A stretch of 64,000 bases of DNA. Source: Sipunculus nudus (Eukaryota > Annelida > Sipuncula > Golfingiida > Sipunculidae). Positions within the stretch are counted from its first letter, which is position 1. The number at the start of each line of letters is the position of its first letter. The position numbers and the translations under genes were made by a program. The notes beneath the pieces were generated by a model, which was not told where the DNA came from, searched no databases, and was given only the letters and a program-made list of their open reading frames with translations. The stretch spans positions 6,967,579 to 7,031,578 of the forward strand of contig CM049307.1 of assembly GCA_026874595.1 (NCBI GenBank), read 5' to 3'. This document shows positions 43,413 to 53,976 of this stretch, piece after piece.

Positions 43413-44867
43413 ATGTCAGACATGTGGCCTCCGGTCGATCTTGCTGTTCATGACACAGGGCCCGACGGCATCATGGGTACATATTTCGGGATGGCGCACA
43501 AGGACGGAGCGGTGGTCTCTTTTGACACTGACCCGTCAGATCGCGTCCCCCGACTCTTCCACGAGACTGTATTTTTCAAACTGTCCGGCGCCACGTTTAA
43601 CACGTACTGGGTTTGCACGGACGGCAAAGGACGAGTTTCACAGTTTGTTTTCGACATAAGGGACTGGCGACAGGAAATCGATCACGCAGGCGGGGAGGTT
43701 CACCTCATGGTGGGACGTTACATCCAATGCGAACACGGATTGGCCTTAGTTTGGGTGCCCGTTCGTGCATCGATGTCGTCAATGGAGCCCGCCAGTCTTA
43801 GACCGTTTTACGTGACGCCTTATGCAGTGGCACTAAACGTGGTGTACGTTGGTTGGGATCCGGAAGGGGTGGTCAAAAGAGATTCTGCTTGGTCGTGGCT
43901 CAAAAGGCAGCCTCCAATGGCGTACTACCAGGACGCTCCGGTGCAGTGCACGGACGCGGGAGGGCGGGTTTTCTGTGAATACCTGGACATGGAAGGTCTG
44001 ATGTCTTTTGCGATGACCTGCTTTCCTGAGCGTTCGCGCCTGCGGGCAGTATTCGGAGCAGTTGAACCCAAATGGGCTTTGGGCCACTGTTGGGTGGAGC
44101 GTGAACGGGCCACAGGGAGAAAATACACCGTCTGGTCAGATGCCAGTTTTCCCGAGGGCCTCAGACGCGGAACTACCGTACTTGAAAAGTACGAGTGGAG
44201 AGGTACACCGCCCGGTGGTGTAAAGCTGAAACGGAGTTTGGACGGAGACCACCCTGTCACACTTATCGCAACCCTGCACGACTCTCAAGATAATGACGTG
44301 CGTATTTCCGGGGAACCTCCCACATCGATTGACTGGGCTGCAAACGTGCATCATGTCTGGGATGTCAGCTTGAGACAAAATATCATGTCGAGGCATACCA
44401 GAATGGACCCATACGTGCGATTTTATAGCACATTGGCTCCCGGAAAAGACGTCGGTCTGTGGGACAGGGTACACATCGTTAAAACCGCTGCAACGTTCTC
44501 TCCGCGTGAAGTGATGAACCCTGACGTGTATGTAGCGAGCGTAGTGAAAACGGTCGAGCTGTTCGACAAATACAAATCTGGTGTTGGTTGTCCTCGGCGA
44601 CTATCTATTTATATGAACAGAATCAAAAAGTGCAAAAAGGACTGGCCGGACGAGGTCAAATGCATACGCGAGGGTCGCGTGGGACGAAAAGAGTATGTGT
44701 TGCACAAGACGGACACGCCGGGAGGCAATCGGTATCCGTCAGGTGGAAGCATTCGCAAGCAACCATCGTGCAACATGTATCGGATGCATAAAAGGTTTGT
44801 ACATGCCATGTTACCGAGCTTTTCCACAGTTTCCATAGAACAAAAAGATGTGCCAGTACTGATATAA
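43413..44867 (+). CDS. Unrecognised 484-residue protein with 5' leader intron
   Basis: The coding start is ATG 43413, 32 bases after the 3' splice site at 43380; the frame is open upstream but that part lies in the proposed intron. The protein is rich in Trp, Tyr and beta-prone segments, with no signal peptide. No domain is recognised. The C-terminal 100 residues are basic (a YKSG, RIKKCKKDW and RKEYV region) and may contact nucleic acid or localise the protein. Strong TATA and CACGTG elements suggest a discrete promoter. It begins the block where 5' introns are the rule. Confidence 0.7.
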   Translation: MSDMWPPVDLAVHDTGPDGIMGTYFGMAHKDGAVVSFDTDPSDRVPRLFHETVFFKLSGATFNTYWVCTDGKGRVSQFVFDIRDWRQEIDHAGGEVHLMVGRYIQCEHGLALVWVPVRASMSSMEPASLRPFYVTPYAVALNVVYVGWDPEGVVKRDSAWSWLKRQPPMAYYQDAPVQCTDAGGRVFCEYLDMEGLMSFAMTCFPERSRLRAVFGAVEPKWALGHCWVERERATGRKYTVWSDASFPEGLRRGTTVLEKYEWRGTPPGGVKLKRSLDGDHPVTLIATLHDSQDNDVRISGEPPTSIDWAANVHHVWDVSLRQNIMSRHTRMDPYVRFYSTLAPGKDVGLWDRVHIVKTAATFSPREVMNPDVYVASVVKTVELFDKYKSGVGCPRRLSIYMNRIKKCKKDWPDEVKCIREGRVGRKEYVLHKTDTPGGNRYPSGGSIRKQPSCNMYRMHKRFVHAMLPSFSTVSIEQKDVPVLI

Positions 44868-45840
44868 GAAGGGTATGACTTAAGCAAGCCGTGATCATAC
44901 GTGTGCACATTTTGTTATGAAGTATATTATTGATAAAACTTTACAGAGTGTTATATGAGTAAAGATAACGTATGACCGAGTGTTTCTTTTATTACAGGTG
45001 AAGGTGTATATTATGAGAACGTATGAGGTCAGCTGACGCTGCCAGAACACACAGAGAAACACATGAGCGGAGATAACACGCGACGCATATTGACAAATAT
45101 ATTGAATTGGAAATCTCAGTATTAGACGTGCGACAGTTAGGCCTTCTGTGTGCTTTAACTTGCCAAACACGTTCGTTCATTGACGTTGGGCTATATCAAA
45201 TGCACTTAGACACCAAAGACATGCACGTGTTACTAATGATCGAGATTTATGAGAAAGCTTGACAAACAGCGAAAAAAAAGAGGGGGGGGGTATTTGCTAC
45301 CAAGACGTGTGCTGCACTCATGTTGCATCTGATGTACGTCGCAGCTCAGGATATGTGTCCATTATAAAATTTGTTATTCATCCTTGACTGTTATGTGTGG
45401 CTGTGAGCCCATTAAGAAATCCACACACACGCCGGCTGCATCCCTCGACTGATAGAAGTGGGTTTTATTATGAGCTTGGTACCGGCATCCGTCTGCGAAT
45501 CATGTCCGTTCATATTTTTGATGGGTAGACGACCACATGTCACGATGTGTCTGAAGACATGTACACTTATAAACCTTCATTCAAACGGGAATCAAAGACA
45601 TATGAGCATTGGTCATTGTGTCTGTTCTGCCTGGCGTACTGAAGCTCTGAAAGCATGCTTCTTATGATACCACGTGTTGTACATCCGAAGTAGACATACA
45701 CGTTACCTCTTTGTCACGTGAACCACTTACCGACCAGACATGCCGATATATATATTCATATATTTATATAATATCAACAAACACAATAATACGTAGGTCT
45801 GTGCACATTCCGGAACCATTTAGGGTTTCACCGGATGTCA
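44868..45840. other. Intergenic spacer
   Basis: AT-rich, with a G-rich run near 45281-45290. No gene is seen. Confidence 0.4.
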
Positions 45841-45859
45841 CTCTGGCTCTTTGTATGTG

Positions 45860-45912
45860 TGACGTCACAAGCTAAATTGTGTATATAAGGACCCTACTCG
45901 CAACAGTGCAAT
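45860..45912 (+). promoter_or_regulatory. CRE-TATA promoter module, copy 1
   Basis: TGACGTCA (45860-45867), TATATAAG (45882-45889) and CAACAGTGCAAT (45901-45912) have the same spacing as the module at 63541. An untranslated leader follows to a donor-like CAAAA|GTGAGT at 46101/46102. Confidence 0.7.
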
Positions 45913-46209
45913 CACTCTCGCTTAGAGACATACCACTGCAAGTGAACAGCAGCAAGGGACTTATACCGTAGCACACGGATACTAGTATAGAAGCAGTATA
46001 GGACTTCACTGAAGCAATTTACAGGCGTGAAGGATAGACAGAAGAAGCGAGTGAAGAATAAAGATAATATTCACAACAGAAAGCGAGCAAGAAATCAAAA
46101 GTGAGTACATTTATTTTATCGTTCAACACATTTAGTTCACTGTAAAAGGTGTTCATCTCTTATTGATGTACATTCTGATCCAACTGTTCGGCAATGTCAT
46201 ATGTGATAT

Positions 46210-46719
46210 ATGACAACGGTTTTTGTAAAACCAGTGTTGCCTTTGGTTGTAGTGGCACAGCCCCCGAACGGCGCACCAGCCCGACCCCAAGGCAACTATG
46301 TTCCGGGTACCTTACAAGGCCAGTGGTCGCCTTTGTTGCCCGTGGGTGCGCAGTATAATGCGCAACAGCATGTTGACGGTTTACCGGTGAACTTTCGCCG
46401 AAACCTGCCTCTGGTGCCGTACAGGCCAGAAACGTACCTGGAACGTATGATTCAAGGGAATGTTCAGATGTCGGACCAGATGCGCCAGCTACTGACGACA
46501 ACTGTGACATTATTCATGTCATTATTCCCTTACACGTCACACGTGTTCGACCCTACCCCGAACAGCAACCCCAGGCAGACAGGAGATCACATCTTGGTGT
46601 TCATCAGGAACATTCTTAACCGGAACCGGCCGGACAGAGAAACCCACATAATGCTGTTTCATTTCCTGGTTAACACGTTTGTCGGCGCATATTTCCAATC
46701 GATGCTGGCAGGTCAGTGA
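46210..46719 (+). CDS. Unrecognised 169-residue protein
   Basis: Reads from ATG 46210, about 330 bases after the CRE-TATA promoter. The N-terminal 75 residues are rich in Pro, Gly and Gln and probably disordered. Residues about 80-165 are helical and include FMSLFPYTSHVF and an NRPDRETHIMLFHFLVNTF block. No family is recognised. A donor-like CAG|GTCAGT overlaps the stop, and acceptor-like sites occur at about 46851 and 46986, so alternative splicing into downstream exons is possible. The leader donor at 46102 has no obvious partner before the ATG. Confidence 0.55.
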   Translation: MTTVFVKPVLPLVVVAQPPNGAPARPQGNYVPGTLQGQWSPLLPVGAQYNAQQHVDGLPVNFRRNLPLVPYRPETYLERMIQGNVQMSDQMRQLLTTTVTLFMSLFPYTSHVFDPTPNSNPRQTGDHILVFIRNILNRNRPDRETHIMLFHFLVNTFVGAYFQSMLAGQ

Positions 46720-47396
46720 GGCACACGCCTTGATGCCTGTTGAGTTGCAGTTGCTGTTAAGTTGTTGCTTTATATTTGTTTTTCTTTTCATTGTTATCGT
46801 TTTGTTTGTGCTGACCAGCATTGGAAGAGTACCTTGTCATTTATATTTCAGGGGGCAGTTGATAAATGTAATGATTTGAATATGGTTTGTGATAGGGATA
46901 CTGGCATTCACCATATGTGGTTGTCGTTTCCTGTTGTAGATTATCAATGGTGACTGTGTGTTCTTACGGTGTTGTTGTTTTATTGCAGAGCAAAGCGAAG
47001 ACATATAAAGAAGAGAGACACAAATCGTTCCGGATATCACAGCTAAATGTGAGTACAATATTGTTTATGAAATCTTATTGTACAGACCGTATTTCTGACA
47101 GTTTGTAAATAATGTTGACAAACAAATATTAATAGTACTATAATAATACTCAGTCATATTTATATGGTGACGGTAATCGAACGACATCCTGTTACTACGT
47201 AATCATGCACAGTATAATTTACACGGCGGCGGAATATTGACGTGTTACTACACGTACCTGCATCAAGTAAAACAAGAGATTCAACATCCTACAACTGAAT
47301 GTAAATATCGGTCATCAACACGATATAGACATAACACATGGACAATTGTGCAGGACGTCGTGATGATGTCGTTTGTATGTAATTGTAGTTCTGACA
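46720..47396. other. Spacer with several splice-like sites
   Basis: Acceptor-like TTATATTTCAG (near 46851), TTTTATTGCAG (near 46986) and AATTGTAG (near 47387). Frames are short; no separate gene is supported. Confidence 0.35.
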
Positions 47397-47871
47397 ATGG
47401 AACACAACGATATTCTTGTGGAAGATGTACTTGGAAAGTTGAAATTAACTGCAGAAACGTGTCTACGTATTACTCCAAACAGCGACAATGACACGACGTT
47501 AAAGCAATATGTAGAATGTATTTCTATGTTCCAACAGTGCTTTGATCAATTGTTGGGGTGTGTCATATCATACCAAACGTATCCGTGTGAAAATTATGGA
47601 TATGGATCAAATACTTGCGGACCTGTCGTGTATCGCAAATAACGTGCTATCGTTGTCATGTTCTGAGCTTGTTGTGAAAGCACTTTGGGCGGTGTATAAG
47701 CGGTTGTGCGCTGTACACCGGAGATACGTACTCGTTATAGAAAACATGCAAACATTAGTATGTGTCGTTGATGAGCATAAACTGCAATGCCAAGAAATGA
47801 ACCAGATGACACATTGCTTGCTGGCTGATTTGTGGCAGACATATCCGGACTTTGTTACATGTATCCAATAA
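47397..47871 (+). pseudogene. Helical-family gene split between two frames
   Basis: One frame runs from ATG 47397 to a stop at 47642, and a second (+1) frame is open from before 47542 to a stop at 47871. Both halves resemble successive parts of the intact gene at 50032: the first matches its N-terminal helices, and the second matches its VV-x-AL, K/RY and following helix. The switch falls somewhere in 47542-47642. This suggests a frameshift mutation, a sequencing error, or programmed frameshifting. An acceptor-like site lies about 10 bases before the ATG. Function unknown. Confidence 0.5.
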
Positions 47872-48043
47872 TCATGGCCGGCACGACGTGAACCAATTAA
47901 TACTGTGACTCGACGTAATAGACAGTGACATTGGTTTTGTATTTGTTACATAGGGGTTATATGTGTCATCATTACTCAGGTCGCGTTATAATTATTGCAG
48001 CACGCGCGATACATTCATAGAAACTACAGACATTTGCGAAAAG

Positions 48044-48634
48044 ATGAACTCATTAAGAATGAACGTGAATGACTCCCCAGATGAATACGACCCAGAGAAA
48101 CATGAAATAGTGGGCAAACAAATGTTAGACGACATGGCGAAACTGGCCAAGGAGGCGGAAGAGCGATCATCGAAACTGGTCAAGGATACAGAACAGCGAT
48201 CATCCGATGATGAAGATGAGGGTATGGCTTTAAAAGAGTTCGCTACATACATCAAGGATCTGATTGCCGTAATATCTCAGATCCCTGGGTACATTCAAAA
48301 CTTTGAGGCAAGGGATGGACAACAAGAACATAACGGCTTCGTAATAGATCGCGGATACGTAAAGACGTTCAAGAAGATGTATTCCATCGTCGGCGTAATG
48401 CGTCGCAGGTCATGCAGTGATATATTGTGGCTGGCCTTATGTCAATTGTCGGCGTACATGTTATGGGTCAGGACCCTTTACATACGTAGGAGCATGGTTC
48501 ACTGTAAGTCGATACCATCTGAAATGATGTGGCACCATCACCATTGGGAGGAGTTCGCACAGGGGGTGTTAATATTAGGTTGGGCTTTATGGTTAGAGAA
48601 GAAGGCTGCAGCGGACGAAAATGGAAGAAAGTAA
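48044..48634 (+). CDS. METT-family protein, copy 1 (shifted start)
   Basis: The paralogues start with METTEV shortly after a 3' splice site; here the matching position (around 48014) reads ATA instead of ATG, so the first usable ATG is 48044, giving 196 residues. An acceptor TAATTATTGCAG ends at 48000. The acidic linker and the core KEFA-x-YIKDLI-x-VIS-x-IPGYIQNFEA block match copies 2-4. The basic C-terminal tail of copies 2 and 4 is missing. It may be functional from a later start or decaying. No known domain is recognised. Confidence 0.55.
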   Translation: MNSLRMNVNDSPDEYDPEKHEIVGKQMLDDMAKLAKEAEERSSKLVKDTEQRSSDDEDEGMALKEFATYIKDLIAVISQIPGYIQNFEARDGQQEHNGFVIDRGYVKTFKKMYSIVGVMRRRSCSDILWLALCQLSAYMLWVRTLYIRRSMVHCKSIPSEMMWHHHHWEEFAQGVLILGWALWLEKKAAADENGRK

Positions 48635-49021
48635 CAGTGTTATGTTTACAAAAGGACTTATGGCTGAACGGACTTGTGGATAAACATGTAAATATGCCAA
48701 TATATTTACCCATTGCAGATGTTTGGTTTTTGTAAGTGACAGTAGATAGTGTGATCAGTATATCGATCTTAATATCCCCGTATTCCCTCAATTAGAATAC
48801 GTGATTGTCGTATCTTGTATTATTCAAGTTTTGTATTATCTCATCAGAATAAATGATTGTAAGTTGTATTAATGTCTTTTAGTTTTTTTCATGAATCACG
48901 TGATATGGTTGTTTCACTGTGCTGAGAGTTTGAATGTTGGCATGCTAAGTTGGATGGTATTTTTCCTGCTACCCTTCCCTTAATGGCGTTTATGGATTAT
49001 TACAGCACACCCGATACGATA

Positions 49022-49891
49022 ATGGAAACGACAGAAGTTAGCGGAGAGATGAGCCCCCAAAAGATTAGCGCCCCGGACCCTCCAATGAATGGGCAGGCCA
49101 ACCAGGACAGTCTAATTATCGGCCAAACACAAGAGGAACAGAAAATTGACCCTCCAGGGGACGACCCAGCCAATCAGGACCCTCCAATGAGTTTCCGGCA
49201 GAAGCACGAAATGTGGGTCAAAAAAGAAATGGAGGACCGCATACAAGAACTCAAGGATCTGGTAGACATTGCCGAAAAGCGAATCATAGAATCGCCTGAT
49301 GATGATGAAGAGTGTAGGGAAGAGTGTAGGGGTTTAAAGGACTTTGCTGATAAGACCAAAAATCTTATTGATGTAATATCAAAGTTCCCTGGACATATAC
49401 AAAAGTTTGAGGCAGATGCCATGGTTGGACCAACAGATGGGAAACGCGTCGTGAAAGACGGTGCATACAAACTGACGTACAAGAGAATGAAAGCTATCAT
49501 CGACGCAATGAGAAAAACGCCGTGCCCGGATCTGGTGTATGATGCATTCGGTATATTATCTTTTTACATAGAGGCGATCCTGATCCTTTACACAGACATG
49601 CAGGACAGGCTGCGTGACTGCATACCCGAAGGGGAACTTCCTGTGGTACTAGTGGCACCGTGTTTTGTGCGGGAGTACCACAGTTGGAACTGGGAAAAAC
49701 TCGAGCGATGTCAGTCATGGTTAGATCATGAGGTATCAGATGAGGTACAAGAGGCAATGGTTAAACAATCGAGAAAGAAAAAACGCCGCGTGACGTCTAC
49801 CGTGCAGGATCAATCCAAAACCAAAACAGTTCAAACAGGTCGCGTCAACAAGAAACGCAAGAGGCGTGGCCGAAAAAATAACAAAAAGTAA
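49022..49891 (+). CDS. METT-family protein, copy 2 (289 residues)
   Basis: ATG 49022 follows an acceptor (TTATTACAG ending 49005) by 16 bases. Residues 1-90 are acidic and Pro-rich; residues about 90-250 form the family core, predicted helical, with ESPDDDEE, a LKDFADKTKNLIDVISKFPG block and a MRKTPCPDLVYDA block. The last 40 residues are strongly basic (KKKRRV, KKRKRRGRK) and look like a nuclear-localisation signal. No homologue is recognised. AATAAA of copy 1 lies upstream, so genes are packed with short gaps. Confidence 0.7.
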   Translation: METTEVSGEMSPQKISAPDPPMNGQANQDSLIIGQTQEEQKIDPPGDDPANQDPPMSFRQKHEMWVKKEMEDRIQELKDLVDIAEKRIIESPDDDEECREECRGLKDFADKTKNLIDVISKFPGHIQKFEADAMVGPTDGKRVVKDGAYKLTYKRMKAIIDAMRKTPCPDLVYDAFGILSFYIEAILILYTDMQDRLRDCIPEGELPVVLVAPCFVREYHSWNWEKLERCQSWLDHEVSDEVQEAMVKQSRKKKRRVTSTVQDQSKTKTVQTGRVNKKRKRRGRKNNKK

Positions 49892-50031
49892 ACAAAAGAA
49901 AAACTTTCATCAACAAAGACATATTTCAACAAAGACATGTACAAATATTTCCTTTGCTCTCGTGATTTTGTTGTATACATTGACATTATCAGTAAATGGT
50001 ATCGTATCTGTTTGCAGCTTGTGTTGGCACG

Positions 50032-50595
50032 ATGACGGACATACAGGATATATTTGATAGACGGGTCTGCCGACAGTTGAGACGGCTGGCGGATATCTAC
50101 GAAAGACGTGCCAAAAGGTCTACATCAGCTATACATAAGATGTACATGTTTGATTGCCGCCGGGTTGCATTAATGTTAGAGGTGTACGTGCGTATCTTCG
50201 ACACGACAGGACTTCACGGCCTCCCTGATTTGTACCTCAGCGATAGATGCTGGTTTAAGGCCACATATCACACGCTGTTTAATTATATTTCTGGAAGACT
50301 GTACAAGCAAGACGCACGTTGCGATGGCTTCGTGGTCGCTGCATTGCTGTTATTGCATCGGTACTTTACCCGTGTACAGCAGAAATACAATTGTTTAATA
50401 AAGGAGCTGCAACACAATCGGAATACTCAAAGAGATCTGCAGAAAATATTGTATAAGTGCAACATGCTGCGTAAATGTAAGGATGGTTTATGGTGTGAGA
50501 TACAGAAACGTCGAGGTCGAGATGCCGCTGCTCGTGCAAGGAAACAAAGTATGCGTGATCGTAAACGACAGAACTCAGTGTGTGGTCTGATGTGA
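50032..50595 (+). CDS. Helical-family protein (187 residues), intact paralogue
   Basis: The likely start is ATG 50032, 12 bases after an acceptor TTTGCAG. The protein is helical and basic (RRVCRQLRRLADIYERRAKR-like heptad patterns), with a Cys-containing centre and a Lys/Arg-rich tail (RRGRDAAARARKQ). It is related to the frame-broken gene at 47397, which it helps define. No known family is recognised. It lies between METT-family copies 2 and 3, so the two families alternate in this cluster. Confidence 0.6.
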   Translation: MTDIQDIFDRRVCRQLRRLADIYERRAKRSTSAIHKMYMFDCRRVALMLEVYVRIFDTTGLHGLPDLYLSDRCWFKATYHTLFNYISGRLYKQDARCDGFVVAALLLLHRYFTRVQQKYNCLIKELQHNRNTQRDLQKILYKCNMLRKCKDGLWCEIQKRRGRDAAARARKQSMRDRKRQNSVCGLM

Positions 50596-51221
50596 ATATG
50601 TAGCCAACTTTTTCACACCAAGACTGCCCGATGCATAAATACCTTTGTACAGAACTGTTTTGTAATGTAATTCTTTCTTTTTTTGTCCATATTTACTGCT
50701 ACGTACCTGTAATCCAAGAGTCTGCTACAGTTTTGTTTACATATAATATTTTGCTTACATATATTTTGTTGTATTTTCAACATATTTCGTACAGTTACAT
50801 GTGTGTACCTGATGTAAATATTTTAACAATATGTGCCTCATAGAAGTAGGTTTGATGTATAATGTAAGCGTTAGGTTGTTTGATATTCATATAACCACCA
50901 AAAAAATGTAACATATAATTTTGTGATGTATTTGATTTCTGGTGTATGTTTTGTTAGGTGATGATGAGACTGTTTGTTAATTTTTATAACCATCGGCATA
51001 AACATTCTTTGTAACATTTAGTCGGAATAAATGATGTAACTTTCATTTCCGTCTCCGTTTTAATGTACCGCAGGCAAGCATCGGAGATTTGCCAGCGAAA
51101 CAGGGGTATGGATGTTTCACTGTACAGAGAGTTTGAATGTTGGCGTGCTAGCTTGGATTGTCATTTTCCTGATACCCTGCCCTTAATGCGTTTTGTGTGT
51201 ATTGCAGCACGCCCGTTACAA
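50596..51221. other. Repeated intergenic unit of the METT cluster
   Basis: Contains AATAAATGATGTAACTTTCA near 51026 and a leader (ATCGGAG, then CCAGCGAAAC) ending at a donor G|GTATGG at 51105/51106, with the intron ending at 51207. Copies lie at about 52340-52520 and 53775-53976. Confidence 0.6.
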
Positions 51222-52028
51222 ATGGAAACGACAGAAGTGTGCGACCAAACAATGACTGATATGGTGGACGCCCCGAGCCATCAAACGGACGACCCTGACA
51301 ACCAAGACTGTTCACTCAACTACCAAGGAAAAGCCAACACCCCAGATTCCGACATATCGGATGACTCGTCGTCATCCGATGACTCGTCGGATGAAGAAAC
51401 CCGAAATCTGTGGGGACAGATTATCGAAACGTCAGCCAGAAGAGCGTTAAAGGACAACACTGAGGCGCTACTACAACTGGCCAATGGTGCGGACAAACGT
51501 GTACAAGAATCACCCGATGAAGAAGGAGAGTGCCAGGTTTTGATGGATTTCTCATTAAAGATGAGGTTGTTGGTTGATATCATGTCGCGGTACCCAGGGT
51601 ACATCAAACAATTCGAGGAAGAATCCTGTCATGGACGAAACGAAAGTGAAGTATCCGTGAACGATAGAGAATACTGGGGTACGTTTAAGCAGATGTCTGA
51701 AACCGTAGACGAACTGACAAAAATGCCGTGCCAAGACCTGGTGTACCCAGCTCTATTGAAACTTTCTGGGTACATGTATTGGGTGGAGACCCTTTATAAT
51801 TATATGATTGACACACTGGAACGTACGACCAAAAGGATACCATATTATGTGGTGCATGACCACAGCATAATCTGGGACAGGCTCGCGTGTTATTTGAAAT
51901 GGTTAAATAATGAGGCCATATGTGTCTCAAAAGAAAAAGCGGAAAAATTAGCGAAAAAACGCCGCGTGACTTCTACCGTGAAGGATCAACCTGAAACCAA
52001 AACAGTTAAAACAGGTCGCGTCAACTAG
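51222..52028 (+). CDS. METT-family protein, copy 3 (268 residues)
   Basis: ATG 51222 lies 15 bases after the 3' splice site at 51207. It shares METTEVCDQTMTDMVDAP and the acidic Ser/Asp run with copy 4, and the helical core with all copies. It ends at TGRVN followed by a stop, just where copies 2 and 4 continue into a Lys/Arg-rich tail, so it lacks most of the putative nuclear signal. Otherwise intact. Confidence 0.7.
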   Translation: METTEVCDQTMTDMVDAPSHQTDDPDNQDCSLNYQGKANTPDSDISDDSSSSDDSSDEETRNLWGQIIETSARRALKDNTEALLQLANGADKRVQESPDEEGECQVLMDFSLKMRLLVDIMSRYPGYIKQFEEESCHGRNESEVSVNDREYWGTFKQMSETVDELTKMPCQDLVYPALLKLSGYMYWVETLYNYMIDTLERTTKRIPYYVVHDHSIIWDRLACYLKWLNNEAICVSKEKAEKLAKKRRVTSTVKDQPETKTVKTGRVN

Positions 52029-52536
52029 ACCCTTGTGAACGGCGGTACACGCTGTGTGGTGTACAGGATATATATGTGGCATCTTTGACCAAGAGGACTT
52101 TTGTTATATAATCGCATTTTAATATCCAATTTTTTTATGCCACGTACGTGTAATCAAGGTACATGTTATGGTTTTTGTTAACTGAGATTGTGTGTGTTAT
52201 TTTTATCATCTCACGTAATATGTATTTTGTTTAATGTGTACCTACTGTAAATATTTTGTCCGTGTATGCCTTACATATATCGGTTTCATAGTTTATGAGA
52301 CAGTTTTTGATATATATTGTTTGTAACAGTTTAGTTCGGAATAAATGATGTAACTTTCACTACCGTCTCCGTTTTCATGTGTCGCATGTAGGAATCGGAG
52401 TTTTGCCGGCGAAACTGTGGTATGAATGTTTCACTGTGCAGAAAGTTTGAATGTTGGCGTGCTAGCTTGGATTGTCATTTTCCTGATACCCTGCCCTTAA
52501 TGCGTTTGTGTATATTGCAGCACGCCCGTTACGAAA
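52029..52536. other. Repeated intergenic unit of the METT cluster
   Basis: Carries the polyadenylation-like AATAAATGATG near 52342, a leader, and an intron at about 52420-52520 (101 bases). Confidence 0.6.
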
Positions 52537-53406
52537 ATGGAAACGACAGAAGTGTGCGACCAAACAATGACTGACATGGTGGACGCCCCGCGCCATCAAA
52601 CGGACGACCCAGACCACCAAGACTGTTCACTCAACTACCAAGTAAAAGCCAACACCCCAGATTCCGACATATCGGATGACTCATGGGATGACTCGTCGGA
52701 TGACTCATCTGATGAAGAAACCCGAAACAAGTACCGACTGATGCACGAAACGTCAGCTAGAGAAGCGTTAAAGAAAAACACTGAGGCGCTCCTAAAACTG
52801 GCCAATGATGCGGAAAAACGTGTACAAGAATCACCCGATGAAGAAGGAGAGTGCCAGGTTTTGAAAGATTTCTCATTAAAGACGAGGCTGTTGGTTGATA
52901 TCATGTCGCGGTATCCAGGGTACATCAAACAATTCGAGGAAGAATCCTGGGATGAACGAAACGAAAGAGACGTTTTTGTGCACGATAGGGAATACTGGAA
53001 TACGTATATGCAGATGTATGAAAATGTCGACGAACTGACAGACATGCCGTGCCAGGATCTGGTGTACCCAGCTCTATGTAAACTGTCAGGGTACATGGAT
53101 TGGGTGGAGACCCTTTATATTGATATGATTGACACACTGGATAATACGACCAAATGGGTACCATATGAAGCTCTGCAGGACCACCGCTTGAACTGGGACA
53201 GGCTCGCGGATTATTTGAAATGGTTAAATGATGAGGCCATATGTATCGCAGAAGAAAAAGCGGAAAAAATAGCGAGGAAGAAAAAACGCCGCGTGACTTC
53301 TACTGCGCAGGATCAACCTAAAACCACAACAGTTAAAACAGGTCGCGTCATCAAGAAACGCAAGATGCGTGGCAAAAAAAGGAACAAAAAAAGGAACACA
53401 AAGTAA
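52537..53406 (+). CDS. METT-family protein, copy 4 (289 residues)
   Basis: ATG 52537 lies 16 bases after the 3' splice site at 52520. The N-terminus (METTEVCDQTMTDMV) and acidic Asp/Ser stretch match copy 3. The helical core includes RLLVDIMSRYPGYIKQFEE and a DMPCQDLVYPALCKLSGY block. The C-terminal 40 residues are basic (KKKRRV, KKRKMRGKKRNKK) and look like a nuclear or nucleolar signal. Copies 3 and 4 are the most recent pair, including their flanks. Confidence 0.7.
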   Translation: METTEVCDQTMTDMVDAPRHQTDDPDHQDCSLNYQVKANTPDSDISDDSWDDSSDDSSDEETRNKYRLMHETSAREALKKNTEALLKLANDAEKRVQESPDEEGECQVLKDFSLKTRLLVDIMSRYPGYIKQFEEESWDERNERDVFVHDREYWNTYMQMYENVDELTDMPCQDLVYPALCKLSGYMDWVETLYIDMIDTLDNTTKWVPYEALQDHRLNWDRLADYLKWLNDEAICIAEEKAEKIARKKKRRVTSTAQDQPKTTTVKTGRVIKKRKMRGKKRNKKRNTK

Positions 53407-53976
53407 AGAAAATCATTTCAACCAAGAAATGTACATTTTTTGCCCCTGTGAAGGGCGGTACACACTGTGTGGTGTACAGGATATATGTGGTATCTTTGAC
53501 CAAGAGAACTTTTGTTATATGATCGCATTTTAATACCCATTTGTTAATACCACGTACGTACAATCAAGGTACATGTTATGGTTTAGTTAACTTGTCTTAT
53601 TTTTATCATAGATCGCACTTGATATGTATTTTGTTTAATGTGTACCTACTGTAAATATTTTGTCCGTGTATGCCTTACATATATCGGTTTCATAGTTTAT
53701 AAGACAGTTTTTGATATATATTGTTTGTAACAGTTTGGATGATAGCGCAGTAGATATTCTTGTACCAGTTAGTTCGGAATAAATGATGTAACTTTCACTA
53801 CCGTCTCCTTTTTCATGTATCGCATGCAAGAATCGGAGTTTTGCCGGCGAAACTGCGGTATGGATGTGCCTGTACGCAGGGTTTGAAATGTTGGCGTGCA
53901 AGGTCTGATGGTCATTTTTACATGATACCCTGTCTGTAATTTCTCTATCTCTATCTCTCTCTCTGTTCTGTCACAG
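53407..53976. other. Repeated intergenic unit, third copy of the leader
   Basis: Same AATAAATGATGTAACTTTCA block near 53777 and the same leader, donor G|GTATGG at 53857/53858, and a CT-rich acceptor ending at 53976 directly before the next ATG. The downstream gene is not a METT member, so leader and promoter have been reused. Confidence 0.6.
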
